Virus record (IMG/VR): IMGVR_UViG_3300042691_021282
Span: 1 to 64,000 of that record
Origin: a virus
Direction: 5' to 3' (one strand)
Length of the DNA stretch: 64,000 bases
The position numbers were made by a program, and so were the translations under genes. The notes beneath the pieces were generated by a model. The model was not told where the DNA came from. It searched no databases and was given only the letters and a program-made list of their open reading frames with translations. This document shows positions 8,353 through 15,849 of this stretch, piece after piece. The first letter of the stretch is position 1. Each line of letters opens with the position of its first letter.

Positions 8353-8846
8353 CAGTATCTAAGTTTAGAGTGAATATTATCTTTGATAGAATTGTAGTCA
8401 CTATAGTTACTTCCGTCAATAGAGTTGTCCTCAAATACTTCTGAATAACCAGAACGTTCAAGAATTTTATTTTTAATTTCTAATTGACGTTTTTCTCTTT
8501 GAATACGACGAAGAAAGGCATAATGAATGATTTGAGTAAAGTATGCAAATGGGTTTTGTGACTTTTCGGGATTGAAATTATGAATGTACTGAACGCAGTT
8601 TTCAATTCCATCAGAAATCATATCTTCCTTAAACATATAGTTTACGAAGTTTGGTTTAAAGGAGAGATGATTTGCGATCTTCAAAAAACACTCACCAATG
8701 TATCTAGGAATGGGTGGTTTTGGTTTATCTTGAAGTTGTGCAATTTCAATGTCCTCACGATACTTAATGAGAGCAGCGAGAAACTCTTTGTTATTGACGT
8801 AATGCTCTGACCTCTTTCTTTTGGTCATGACTGCGGTGCTTATCAT
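8352..8846 (-). CDS. 55: Late-transcription sigma factor gp55
   Basis: 164 residues. It matches T4 gp55 through YVNNKEFLAALIKYR near the N-terminus, EDMISDGIENCVQYIHNF in the middle (sigma region 2 remnant) and NPFAYFTQIIHYAFLRRI, the T4-like Pro-His-Ala-Tyr segment. gp55 directs host core RNA polymerase to TATAAATA late promoters, many of which are visible in this window. ATG 8846 is used; ATG 8828 (MTKRKRSEH) is also plausible. It is the first gene of the 55-47-DUF3110-46 operon and is preceded by a sigma70-type promoter. Confidence 0.93.
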   Translation of the reverse strand: MISTAVMTKRKRSEHYVNNKEFLAALIKYREDIEIAQLQDKPKPPIPRYIGECFLKIANHLSFKPNFVNYMFKEDMISDGIENCVQYIHNFNPEKSQNPFAYFTQIIHYAFLRRIQREKRQLEIKNKILERSGYSEVFEDNSIDGSNYSDYNSIKDNIHSKLRY

Positions 8847-8871
8847 TAGTTTTTATCATTAATATGTAGGT

Positions 8872-8900
8872 ATTATAACACTACGATAAATACTTGACAA
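8872..8900 (-). promoter_or_regulatory. Sigma70-type promoter for the gp55-47-46 operon
   Basis: Minus strand TTGTCA (8900-8895), exactly 17 bases, then TATAAT (8877-8872), 26 bases upstream of the gp55 ATG. The good -10 and ideal spacing suggest expression by unmodified host RNA polymerase, so before late transcription. Confidence 0.7.
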
Positions 8901-8922
8901 CCTACCTCAAAGTCTGTACAAT
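8894..8922 (+). promoter_or_regulatory. Divergent sigma70-type promoter on the plus strand
   Basis: TTGACA (8894-8899), 17 bases, TACAAT (8917-8922). Its -35 overlaps that of the opposing gp55 promoter because TTGACAA/TTGTCAA is near-palindromic. No plus-strand gene follows, so if active it would make antisense RNA to the gene at 8952-9347 and to uvsW. Confidence 0.5.
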
Positions 8923-8951
8923 AACCTTTGTCGAGGTTGAAAAGATTAGTA

Positions 8952-9347
8952 CTAACTATTCTTATAAAGTTTCTCTAGTATTTCTTTAGCATCATTAACA
9001 TTTGCAATATATCCCATTCTACGATTAATCTGGGAATGATTGTTTCTATCTTTGGATGATTGTCTAATATAATTTTGATACATCATTATCATTTCTATAT
9101 CCGAAGATTCTGACATAGTTAAAACATCATCTAAGTTAAGGATAAACATGTCTTCTGTGGTTGTTTTTAACCAAGGTTCTATTTTATATCCTACTATTCC
9201 ATTTCTTCCCTTAAGTTCCCCTATAGTGATTGGATTTGAAATAATTAATATTGTCCTATCTTCCTCCTCAGAAGCTGCAACTTTAGCAAAGATTTCTTCA
9301 CCAGTTTTTAATTTTACTGTTGCATAAAAGTCTTCTTCAATTCCCAT
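8952..9347 (-). CDS. Conserved phage protein, possibly Sm/LSm-like fold, 131 aa
   Basis: Starts MGIEEDFYATVKLKTGEEIF. The pattern of a short beta strand, TGEE turn and I-ISNPI strand resembles small Sm-like barrels, and a conserved EDMFILNLDDVLTM block follows. Similar proteins lie beside uvsW in cyanophages but remain hypothetical. It overlaps the end of uvsW by 11 bases. RNA binding would be a guess from the fold resemblance. Confidence 0.65.
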   Translation of the reverse strand: MGIEEDFYATVKLKTGEEIFAKVAASEEEDRTILIISNPITIGELKGRNGIVGYKIEPWLKTTTEDMFILNLDDVLTMSESSDIEMIMMYQNYIRQSSKDRNNHSQINRRMGYIANVNDAKEILEKLYKNS

Positions 9348-10821
9348 TTTTCTTAAGTTGTATAGTGATTATTTCATAGTTAAAGTTTTCTTCATTATAG
9401 ATTTTGATTCTTTCTATGAGGTGATTGAGTGTATAATTTTTTCTTGAATTGTATGTGCAATCATCAGCAATATCATAAAGGACTGCTTTTGTTTTATTTT
9501 TTCCCTTTCTCAGTACTCGTCCGATTGATTGGAGGTTTCGGATTCTTGATTTACTAGGGGAAGCAAAGATGACATTATGTAGATTTCTAATGTTAATACC
9601 AGTAGAAAAAGTGCCGTAAGAAGCAACGATGATTGCATTAGTTTCCCTTTCTGTTATTTCTCTAACTAATTCTCTCTCTTCAGTATCCACACCACCATGA
9701 ATGAAAAATACTTTACGGTCATTTCGCTTAATATTATTTATCTTTTCGTAGAGTATTGCTCCGTGTGCTTCTACTCTGGAAAACAGTACAAGAGTATTTC
9801 CCTTTAAATCTAAGGAAAGATTTGTAATGAACTTATTTCTTTGTTCATGTGAAATTAGATATTGAATCTCATCTTCATACTTCTCAAATTTCTGAGGAGG
9901 ATGTTTCAGAACAATACACTGAATATCCAACTGAGAAAGATGTCCTTGACGCATCAGTTCATCAGTCTTTGTAACTTTATAAGATGGGCCAAACAATCCT
10001 TCCAAAACCCACTTATGTGTCTGAGTTCCATCCAGAGTTCCAGTAAATCCAAAACGATACTTTGCATGGTGAAGTTTTGTCATGATTTCTACAAGTGACT
10101 TACTCTTGAATAAATGAGCTTCATCACCTATAATCACACCATAATCTTCAAAGAATGAACGTTCTAATTTATAGACAGATTGCCAAGTTGTAATTGTGAC
10201 GGGATGTTCGTTTGTTTTTTCTCTACCAGAATAGATTCGGTGGCAGTATGAGTCAGCATCCCAACCATAATCCTGAAAATCCTTATACATCTGCTCTACT
10301 AGCGATGTCGTCGGAACAACTAAAAGAATTTTTTGCCCTTTATCTACATAATATCTCACTATTGAATAAATCATCAGAGATTTGCCTGAGGCAGTTGGTG
10401 ATATCAGCAGTTTTCGGTTGTGTCTTAGAGCATCATATACTCCCTCAATTTGGTATTGTCTGGGAGAATGAGAACATATGGAGCTCATATAATCCTTGAC
10501 CCCTTCATATGAGATGGTTTCATTGATCTCATATGGTTGCCCGTAGAATTTATTTTCTCTAAATTCGTAAGTATAATTATGCAGAGAAAGTTTGTCGATT
10601 ACTTTATCAAGTAGTCCGACGTAAATCTCTCCAGTATGAGTGCTTAAGAGTCTGATCTTTCCATCCCAGTGTCTGCTTCTATACTGGGACATGAATTTCG
10701 CAGACTCAACCTCAAATGTAAAATATGGTTGAAGTTCGTAAAGGATATGTGGCTCGCAATGAAGTTTTACGAAGACTTCATTTTTCTTTTCAATAATTAC
10801 GTCACTCATAACATTCATCAT
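9337..10821 (-). CDS. uvsW: UvsW helicase
   Basis: 494-residue superfamily 2 helicase, close to T4 UvsW (about 503). An N-terminal domain includes SQYRSRHWDGKIRLL (45-59), matching the T4 RFRYGNWDGRIRLL segment. Walker A is SPTASGKS (141-148), DEAH is at 233-236, SFGFTGT-like motif III follows, and motif VI is QSIGRVLRKGKNK near 435. UvsW drives branch migration and R-loop removal and helps switch from origin- to recombination-dependent replication. The start is the first of three ATG codons (10821, 10818, 10809). UvsY lies immediately upstream in the transcript. Confidence 0.95.
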   Translation of the reverse strand: MMNVMSDVIIEKKNEVFVKLHCEPHILYELQPYFTFEVESAKFMSQYRSRHWDGKIRLLSTHTGEIYVGLLDKVIDKLSLHNYTYEFRENKFYGQPYEINETISYEGVKDYMSSICSHSPRQYQIEGVYDALRHNRKLLISPTASGKSLMIYSIVRYYVDKGQKILLVVPTTSLVEQMYKDFQDYGWDADSYCHRIYSGREKTNEHPVTITTWQSVYKLERSFFEDYGVIIGDEAHLFKSKSLVEIMTKLHHAKYRFGFTGTLDGTQTHKWVLEGLFGPSYKVTKTDELMRQGHLSQLDIQCIVLKHPPQKFEKYEDEIQYLISHEQRNKFITNLSLDLKGNTLVLFSRVEAHGAILYEKINNIKRNDRKVFFIHGGVDTEERELVREITERETNAIIVASYGTFSTGINIRNLHNVIFASPSKSRIRNLQSIGRVLRKGKNKTKAVLYDIADDCTYNSRKNYTLNHLIERIKIYNEENFNYEIITIQLKKNGN

Positions 10822-10836
10822 GCTATGAGTATTTAT

Positions 10837-11274
10837 TTACCCTAATCCAGCATTAAATCGCATAAATTCAATTGAATTCTTAATCTGATAAGTTCTATTC
10901 TGAATCATCTTAAGAATACTCTCAATATAAACTAACATTGTATCGTAGTAGTCTATTTTTAAACAAACTGTGGAAAGTTTTTCATCGGCATCAAGGTACT
11001 TTTGCATCGTATCTTTATCTCTAATTTTTTTAGGAAATGGATTTTCTACATATACATCAGGATCTGCTTTTCCTGAATAATATTCATACCTTTCGTGTCT
11101 AATATTTCTTTTTTGCTGCTCTGCTTTTTTTCTTAGGAGAAAAATAGTGTTATATAAATCAAAATACTTGGCATGAAGAATGGGTATATTCAAAGATTCT
11201 GTGTGAAGATTGTCAATGTCTATATTAGAATCTTTTTCCCACATCTCTTGAATTTTATCTAGACTAATATCCAT
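10837..11274 (-). CDS. uvsY: Recombination mediator UvsY
   Basis: 145-residue helical protein. YEYYSGKADPDVY (about 62-74) corresponds to the T4 UvsY segment LDYYSGRGDGDEF, and the ending with a YQIKNSIEFMRFNAGLG helix parallels T4 -FAIKHIQDMRAFEAGK. UvsY loads the UvsX recombinase on gp32-coated single strands. ATG 11274 (MDISLDKIQEMW) is preferred to an upstream GTG, since it aligns with the T4 start. It overlaps the stop of the upstream tail-tube-fold gene by 11 bases. UvsX is not in this window. Confidence 0.9.
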   Translation of the reverse strand: MDISLDKIQEMWEKDSNIDIDNLHTESLNIPILHAKYFDLYNTIFLLRKKAEQQKRNIRHERYEYYSGKADPDVYVENPFPKKIRDKDTMQKYLDADEKLSTVCLKIDYYDTMLVYIESILKMIQNRTYQIKNSIEFMRFNAGLG

Positions 11275-11821
11275 ATAGTGGTTTTCCACTCAAATCTACA
11301 ATATCATAGATAGTATACTTGAAACTTACCTCTGCCGTAAAGTACTGAATGTCAGTATCTGTGGCATCAAAAGTTAGTGTAGATAATGTATATGGAAATA
11401 AGTCTCTAAAAATTATTTTAAAATTTGGTATTTGACTACTTGTAAGAACTTGTAAAGTTCCATCAGAGTAAACATTTTGCCGATCTTTTACATAATTTCC
11501 TGATACAGAACCTTGCTTTTCTAACTGACCGAATTGCTCTAATCTTTCTGGAAATCCAAGACCACGTATCCAATTTTGAATTGCCATATAGTTTTCAAGA
11601 TTTTCATCGACAAGAAAACGCAAATTTAAATCTCCAAACTCAATAATATCTCCTGGAGTTGGGAGCATTTTTGTATATGTGGGTTGAATAGCAATCCCAA
11701 GATTTAGATCTGGTATGTTTGCTTGATTACAAAAAAAGGCAACTTTGGGTTCTCTTACCAAAGAGAATTTAAACCCTGTTGGAGATAGATAATTTCTATT
11801 CTCAATTTGTCCTTTAGTCAT
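11264..11821 (-). CDS. Tail-tube-fold protein, probable baseplate tube initiator (gp54-like)
   Basis: 185 residues with the layout of the T4 tube family: FFCNQANIPDLNL (29-41), a TPGDIIEFGDLNLRFLVDE block and NYMAIQNWIRGLGFPERL (about 77-94). The same frame appears in gp19 of this phage (LCKAAALPAS, GDRTFDTW, RNAMEIWMQKIG), so the two are distant paralogues. T4 gp54 and gp48 share this fold and start tube assembly on the baseplate; the position between gp23 and uvsY is not T4-like. I favour gp54, with gp48 or an undefined tube-fold protein as alternatives. It follows a strong terminator and probably has its own promoter. Confidence 0.65.
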   Translation of the reverse strand: MTKGQIENRNYLSPTGFKFSLVREPKVAFFCNQANIPDLNLGIAIQPTYTKMLPTPGDIIEFGDLNLRFLVDENLENYMAIQNWIRGLGFPERLEQFGQLEKQGSVSGNYVKDRQNVYSDGTLQVLTSSQIPNFKIIFRDLFPYTLSTLTFDATDTDIQYFTAEVSFKYTIYDIVDLSGKPLYGY

Positions 11822-11841
11822 CTTTTTTTAAATATTTAGAT

Positions 11842-11867
11842 AAAAAAAGAGACCCTTTCGGGTCTCT
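11842..11867 (-). terminator. Strong rho-independent terminator after gp23
   Basis: Minus strand: perfect 8-bp stem AGAGACCC, GAAA tetraloop, GGGTCTCT, then six T. It lies 22 bases past the major capsid stop and is the clearest terminator in the window. Confidence 0.92.
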
Positions 11868-11874
11868 GAATAAT

Positions 11875-11896
11875 TTATGTGAAATAATTCACATAA
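11875..11896. other. Hairpin overlapping the gp23 stop codon
   Basis: A 9-bp perfect inverted repeat TTATGTGAA/TTCACATAA with a 4-base spacer. The gp23 stop at 11891-11889 lies in one arm. On the minus strand it is followed eight bases later by the gp23 terminator, giving tandem hairpins at the 3' end of the capsid transcript, possibly for mRNA stability. Confidence 0.75.
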
Positions 11897-13316
11897 GATT
11901 TTTTACAGCAACTCTTCTGTAATAACGGTTGCTATTAACAGTAAGAGCACCGAGACCTTGAGTTTTGCCTTCAGCAAATGGGTTAGCAACAAGACCATAA
12001 CGGGTCTTAAAGCCAATCTTGGGCTGGAAGGAGTTCTCACCAACGGCACGTACCATTTGGAGAGGAACATATGGGCAGTAGAAGAGACCAGCATCATATG
12101 GGCTGGAACCCTTGTAACCTACAACGTAGTACTGATTACCACTAGTGGCATTACCTGAAGTCAGGTTAGCAGCATATGGATCAATATAGACACGGAATTT
12201 GCCCATCAGAGTACCAGCAAAAGTGTTGCCAGTATCATCAACTGAAAGGTTTGCATTAAGTGCAGGGGTGTAGTCGAGAACACCAGCCATGGTCAGTGCT
12301 GAAGCAACGTCAGCAGAGCACATGATGATGTTACCCTTTCCTCTACGAGTTCTTTGTGCAATTGCGTTTGCATCACGCTCGATTTGGAAAAGAAGACCCT
12401 TGAACTTCTCAACTGACCAACGACCGTTGGAGTCAACGTCAAGGTCGAATACACCAGCAGTTGCTACGTTTTGAGCAGCACCCTGTTCAGCAACCTTGTA
12501 GATGGTTCTGATGACTTCACGGTTGATTTCAGCAAGAATCTCAGTTGACAGAATGTTTGCCAACTCAGCTTCTGCATTCAGACCGTGGATTGCCTTCAGG
12601 TCCTGAGCAAGCTCAAGGCTGTATTCTGCTTTCAGAGCACGGCTCTTGGCAGTAACAGTGACCTTCTCGATGGAGAATGCCATCTGGTTGAAGGCACTTC
12701 CTGCATTACCGTCAAGGTTTTCTGCCTCTTGGGTATACATACCCTGACCAACATCATAAGATGTTGAAGTACCAGCAGAAACTGGGTTTAGAACTGATGG
12801 GTTGGTTCCACTTTGTGAAGTAGTACCCATACCAGCACCAACATCAGTAAATGCAGTGTTACCAAATCCTGCATTTTGACCGGAGAATGCTGAATCTACT
12901 TCATCATAGAAGGTTTCAGTTCCGGACTGGTTGGTGTAACGTGAACGCATCGCAAAGATGAGTCCAGTAGGACCACTCATTGGTTGAACGCCAGCCAGGT
13001 CATATGCGACCAGGTTAGGCATTGAACGACGGATGAGTGAAATTAGAACTGGATCGAAACCTGCGGTAGGACCACCAGCAGCAGCACTACCACCGAAACC
13101 AGCAGCACTTACGGTGCTACCAGTATTCATATTTGGTGCTTCCATCAGGTTGCCAATGCCACCTGAATTAAAAGCTGTTTCTTCTCTTAAAAATCTCTCT
13201 TGGTTTTCGAGCAGGACAGCGGTAACAGCTCTACGATGAGAATCTTTGATTGGATCAAGACCCTGATAGTCTAAAAGAGGTGCCCACTTTTCCTGCAGAT
13301 GTTCTGAATGAAACAT
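11889..13316 (-). CDS. 23: Major capsid protein gp23
   Basis: 475 residues. The first part has LLENQERFLREE followed by a Gly/Ala-rich stretch that in T4 is removed by gp21 during maturation. The body has RRSMPNLVAYDLAGVQPMSG (about 112-131) and FAMRSRY, hallmark sequences of T4-like gp23, and it ends GLVANPFAEGKT...NRYYRRVAVKNLM. It forms the capsid hexamers. It follows gp22 after a 54-base gap and ends in tandem hairpins including a strong terminator, as expected for the most abundant late message. Confidence 0.97.
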   Translation of the reverse strand: MFHSEHLQEKWAPLLDYQGLDPIKDSHRRAVTAVLLENQERFLREETAFNSGGIGNLMEAPNMNTGSTVSAAGFGGSAAAGGPTAGFDPVLISLIRRSMPNLVAYDLAGVQPMSGPTGLIFAMRSRYTNQSGTETFYDEVDSAFSGQNAGFGNTAFTDVGAGMGTTSQSGTNPSVLNPVSAGTSTSYDVGQGMYTQEAENLDGNAGSAFNQMAFSIEKVTVTAKSRALKAEYSLELAQDLKAIHGLNAEAELANILSTEILAEINREVIRTIYKVAEQGAAQNVATAGVFDLDVDSNGRWSVEKFKGLLFQIERDANAIAQRTRRGKGNIIMCSADVASALTMAGVLDYTPALNANLSVDDTGNTFAGTLMGKFRVYIDPYAANLTSGNATSGNQYYVVGYKGSSPYDAGLFYCPYVPLQMVRAVGENSFQPKIGFKTRYGLVANPFAEGKTQGLGALTVNSNRYYRRVAVKNLM

Positions 13317-13370
13317 TTGCGTTTACCTTTTACTAATTGTGTTTTTGTGTTTGAATTATATTAAATTCAA

Positions 13371-14543
13371 TTATTTACTAAATGCTGAAAGAGTTCTCAG
13401 ATAAGCAGCCATTGAGTCAGAAACTGGTTCTTGAACTACTTCAGTGCTTTCTGAAAGAGTTTCAGTTTTAGTCGAAGGAGAAACTACTCTTGAAGGAAAA
13501 TATGATTCCTTCAAAGTCTCCAGTTTTTCACGATATTCTTTTTCACTTTCAAACTCAACACTTTCAGCAAGTGAAGCGAGCTTGTCTTTCTGAGTGTCTG
13601 CAAGACCATCAGAGACTTGTTCAAAAATTCCCTCAGCAACTGCCTCTGCGAGACGTTTGTTTAGGGAAACATTCTTCTCGATTTGCTCGTTGAGTTTTGT
13701 CTCCATTTCATCAAGTTTTTCTACCATACTCTCTAACACATCATATTTCTCTTCAGGGATTGATACATAATGTTCTTCAAAAAGATTTTTCATTCCAGCA
13801 AGGAATGATTCAGTCATTTCTGACTTAAGACCTTGCTCAATGACTAATTCATTCTCTTGCATCCATTCTTCAGCAACATACTCAAGATAAGCGTCTACAC
13901 GCTCTTCGAGTACTGTCTTAATTTCTTCAACTTCTTCAGCAAGAGCAACAGCATATTCTTCTTCAAGAGATTCTTTAATTTCTAAAACTCTTGAACGAAT
14001 AGCAGCTTCAAAAATAATTTTTGCTTTCTCTTGGAATTCCTCAGAAAGCTCTTCACCTTCTAGAAGAGCATTGACATCTTCATCGATGTCAAACTCTTCT
14101 TCCATTTTCTTCTTCTTACCACCTTCTTCCTCTTCCTCCTCTTCGCCTTCTTCTTCCTCTTCCTCTTCGCCTTCTTCCTCTTCTTCCTTATCTTTAGCTT
14201 CTAAGAGTTCTTCATCATTCTCTTCTTCAATTAGATCTTCATCTTCTAGTTCTTCTTCTTCCTTATGAAGACCCTTCATTGCGTCAGCAGCACTTGCCCC
14301 TTTATTGACAACGTTTTTAACTTGCTTAAGAGTTGCTCCAGGTGTTTTTAATTTTGCTGAATCATCATCTGGACGATAGTTTGAAGGATCAGGACCTCCA
14401 AGATCTTCCCATCCCGCAGTTTGACCATCGGGAATACCTGTAGTTAGTTTTGGCATCGCTTCCGCTGCTTTGGCATTAGCATTAACAGCGGTTTTGGATT
14501 GCTTAGTGCCTACTTCCATTTCTTGTAAATCTCCACGAGACAT
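13371..14543 (-). CDS. 22: Prohead core scaffold protein gp22
   Basis: 390 residues, highly charged and helical, as expected for the internal scaffold around which gp23 assembles and which gp21 later degrades. Residues about 95-150 are an almost pure Glu tract with a GGKKKK break, longer than I would expect from T4 gp22 (269 residues). The C-terminal half has coiled-coil character (VEKLDEMETKLNEQIEKN). A consensus late promoter TATAAATA lies 39 bases upstream and an ACGGAGAG ribosome binding site precedes the ATG. Called by composition and position between gp21 and gp23. Confidence 0.88.
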   Translation of the reverse strand: MSRGDLQEMEVGTKQSKTAVNANAKAAEAMPKLTTGIPDGQTAGWEDLGGPDPSNYRPDDDSAKLKTPGATLKQVKNVVNKGASAADAMKGLHKEEEELEDEDLIEEENDEELLEAKDKEEEEEGEEEEEEEGEEEEEEEGGKKKKMEEEFDIDEDVNALLEGEELSEEFQEKAKIIFEAAIRSRVLEIKESLEEEYAVALAEEVEEIKTVLEERVDAYLEYVAEEWMQENELVIEQGLKSEMTESFLAGMKNLFEEHYVSIPEEKYDVLESMVEKLDEMETKLNEQIEKNVSLNKRLAEAVAEGIFEQVSDGLADTQKDKLASLAESVEFESEKEYREKLETLKESYFPSRVVSPSTKTETLSESTEVVQEPVSDSMAAYLRTLSAFSK

Positions 14544-14581
14544 TTGAACTCTCCGTTTAACCTTTAGTTATAAACTATATT

Positions 14582-14589
14582 TATTTATA
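14582..14589 (-). promoter_or_regulatory. T4-type late promoter for gp22-gp23
   Basis: Exact TATAAATA on the minus strand, 39 bases upstream of the gp22 start, in an AT-rich spacer. gp55 in T4 recognises this octamer. Confidence 0.75.
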
Positions 14590-14609
14590 AATTAATAAAT
14601 TGCAGTGTA

Positions 14610-15263
14610 TTAAAGATTATTTAAAAACTCACTGAATAAGGATAATTTATAATCTTCCAAAATACCTTGATCTACTAGAGTATTTATTCTATGTTTTGTA
14701 TTTTCTGCTGCTTTTTCTCTTAGTACTCCACCATCCCAAATCCACTCTTTACCTTCCATAATCCCCTGAACAAATGCGTCTGGAGCTGAAGGGTCTGCAA
14801 CAATATCTGCAGCAGTTGCAAGCATAAAATCTTCACCTACTTCTTTGTATCCACCCCTAATGTTTTCTCTTAGAGAACCAATTCCACGAGAAGAAACGCC
14901 TAGACAAACACCTTCTTTTAGAAGTGATTCTGCAATCTTACCCATTGGGGTAGAGAGAATTTGTGCTTTACCGATAAAATTATTTCCCTCTTGAGTAAGA
15001 GCCATAATTTTATGAGAAACTCTATCCAGGTTTACAGTAGGGCCATCTGGATGTCCAAGTTCACCAAGAGCACGACCTTTATTAATATATTGCTCAGTAT
15101 ATCTTTTTACTTCACGTTCCATAATGGACATTGGATACATACGTCCATTACGATTTACGCATTCTGCTTGAAGAAAAGGTCCTTGAATAAAAAGTTTTTT
15201 GTCCTTTCCTGTACCTTCGGTAATTACTTCTACCTTTTCAATTTCTTCTGTGATGAGTTTCAT
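14610..15263 (-). CDS. 21: Prohead core protease gp21
   Basis: 217 residues, like T4 gp21 (212). VNRNGRMYP (36-44), ALGELGHPDGP (65-75, catalytic His71), GVSSRGIGSL (122-131, catalytic Ser at 124 or 125) and ADPSAPDAF (156-164) reproduce the T4 motifs around the His-Ser catalytic pair. It is the assembly protease that cleaves gp22, gp23 and other core proteins before DNA packaging. Its ATG directly follows the stop of the 183-residue virion-type gene (15264). Confidence 0.95.
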   Translation of the reverse strand: MKLITEEIEKVEVITEGTGKDKKLFIQGPFLQAECVNRNGRMYPMSIMEREVKRYTEQYINKGRALGELGHPDGPTVNLDRVSHKIMALTQEGNNFIGKAQILSTPMGKIAESLLKEGVCLGVSSRGIGSLRENIRGGYKEVGEDFMLATAADIVADPSAPDAFVQGIMEGKEWIWDGGVLREKAAENTKHRINTLVDQGILEDYKLSLFSEFLNNL

Positions 15264-15815
15264 TTAGGCATCTCCTGAGATTTGAACTTGTTGATAATAA
15301 AGTGTTCCTGAACCTACGCCATATACAGAAACTTTATTTGATCTAATAATTGTGGCATCAATTGCAGAAAATGCAGTAGCAATACCACTCGTGTTATGAT
15401 TAACAGTCATTCTAGTTTGATGGTATCCATTAACTCCCGAAGTTGTATCTACAGATAAAACTTTTTGGTGAGTGAAGTCATAATAAGACTGCCCAACTGC
15501 AACCAGAGAAACATACTCATCAACTTCAAATGGAACTTGAGTTCCCTCTGGAACAATAATTGTTGTAGTAGTACCAGTTGTAACTCCAACAACACGGTTT
15601 GATGCCTTTGAAAGTGCAAGAGTTGCAGTTCCTCCAGAGGGAACATAATAATCTGTATTTGTTGCAGTAGGAGTTGCACCAACTGAAATATGAGCACCAC
15701 CACCAACGGCAACTACTCTCAAAACACTTGATTGAACTGAAAATGAGGATGATGTTGATGCAGCCCCTGCAGTAAATGCAACTGATGCACCAGATCCAAC
15801 TGGTCTATGAGCCAT
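15264..15815 (-). CDS. Probable virion structural protein, beta-rich, 183 aa
   Basis: Rich in Ser, Thr, Val and Gly, with alternating strand pattern (VGSGASVAFTAGAASTSSSF, then VVGVTTGTTTTIIVPEG). It lacks charge clusters and membrane segments and looks like a capsid decoration or accessory beta-sandwich. It sits between protease gp21 and a 445-residue virion-type gene, where T4 has no gene but several cyanophages do. A NATAAATA late element lies 24 bases upstream. The structural role is inferred from composition, late promoter and position. Confidence 0.65.
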   Translation of the reverse strand: MAHRPVGSGASVAFTAGAASTSSSFSVQSSVLRVVAVGGGAHISVGATPTATNTDYYVPSGGTATLALSKASNRVVGVTTGTTTTIIVPEGTQVPFEVDEYVSLVAVGQSYYDFTHQKVLSVDTTSGVNGYHQTRMTVNHNTSGIATAFSAIDATIIRSNKVSVYGVGSGTLYYQQVQISGDA

Positions 15816-15838
15816 TATTCGTATAATAAACTTTTAGT

Positions 15839-15846
15839 TATTTATT
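15839..15846 (-). promoter_or_regulatory. Late-type promoter AATAAATA
   Basis: Minus-strand AATAAATA 24 bases upstream of the 183-residue structural gene; one base from the T4 late consensus. Confidence 0.5.
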
Positions 15847-15849
15847 AAA

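Noticed and set aside
13351-13370. Terminator between gp22 and gp23
   Set aside because: TTGAATT/AATTCAA is a weak AT stem without a T-run on the transcript; gp23 probably shares the gp22 transcript.
14071-14268. Serine-rich plus-strand ORF
   Set aside because: It is the complement of the gp22 glutamate tract (GAA/GAG read as TTC/CTC-type codons in a shifted frame), with no start signal.
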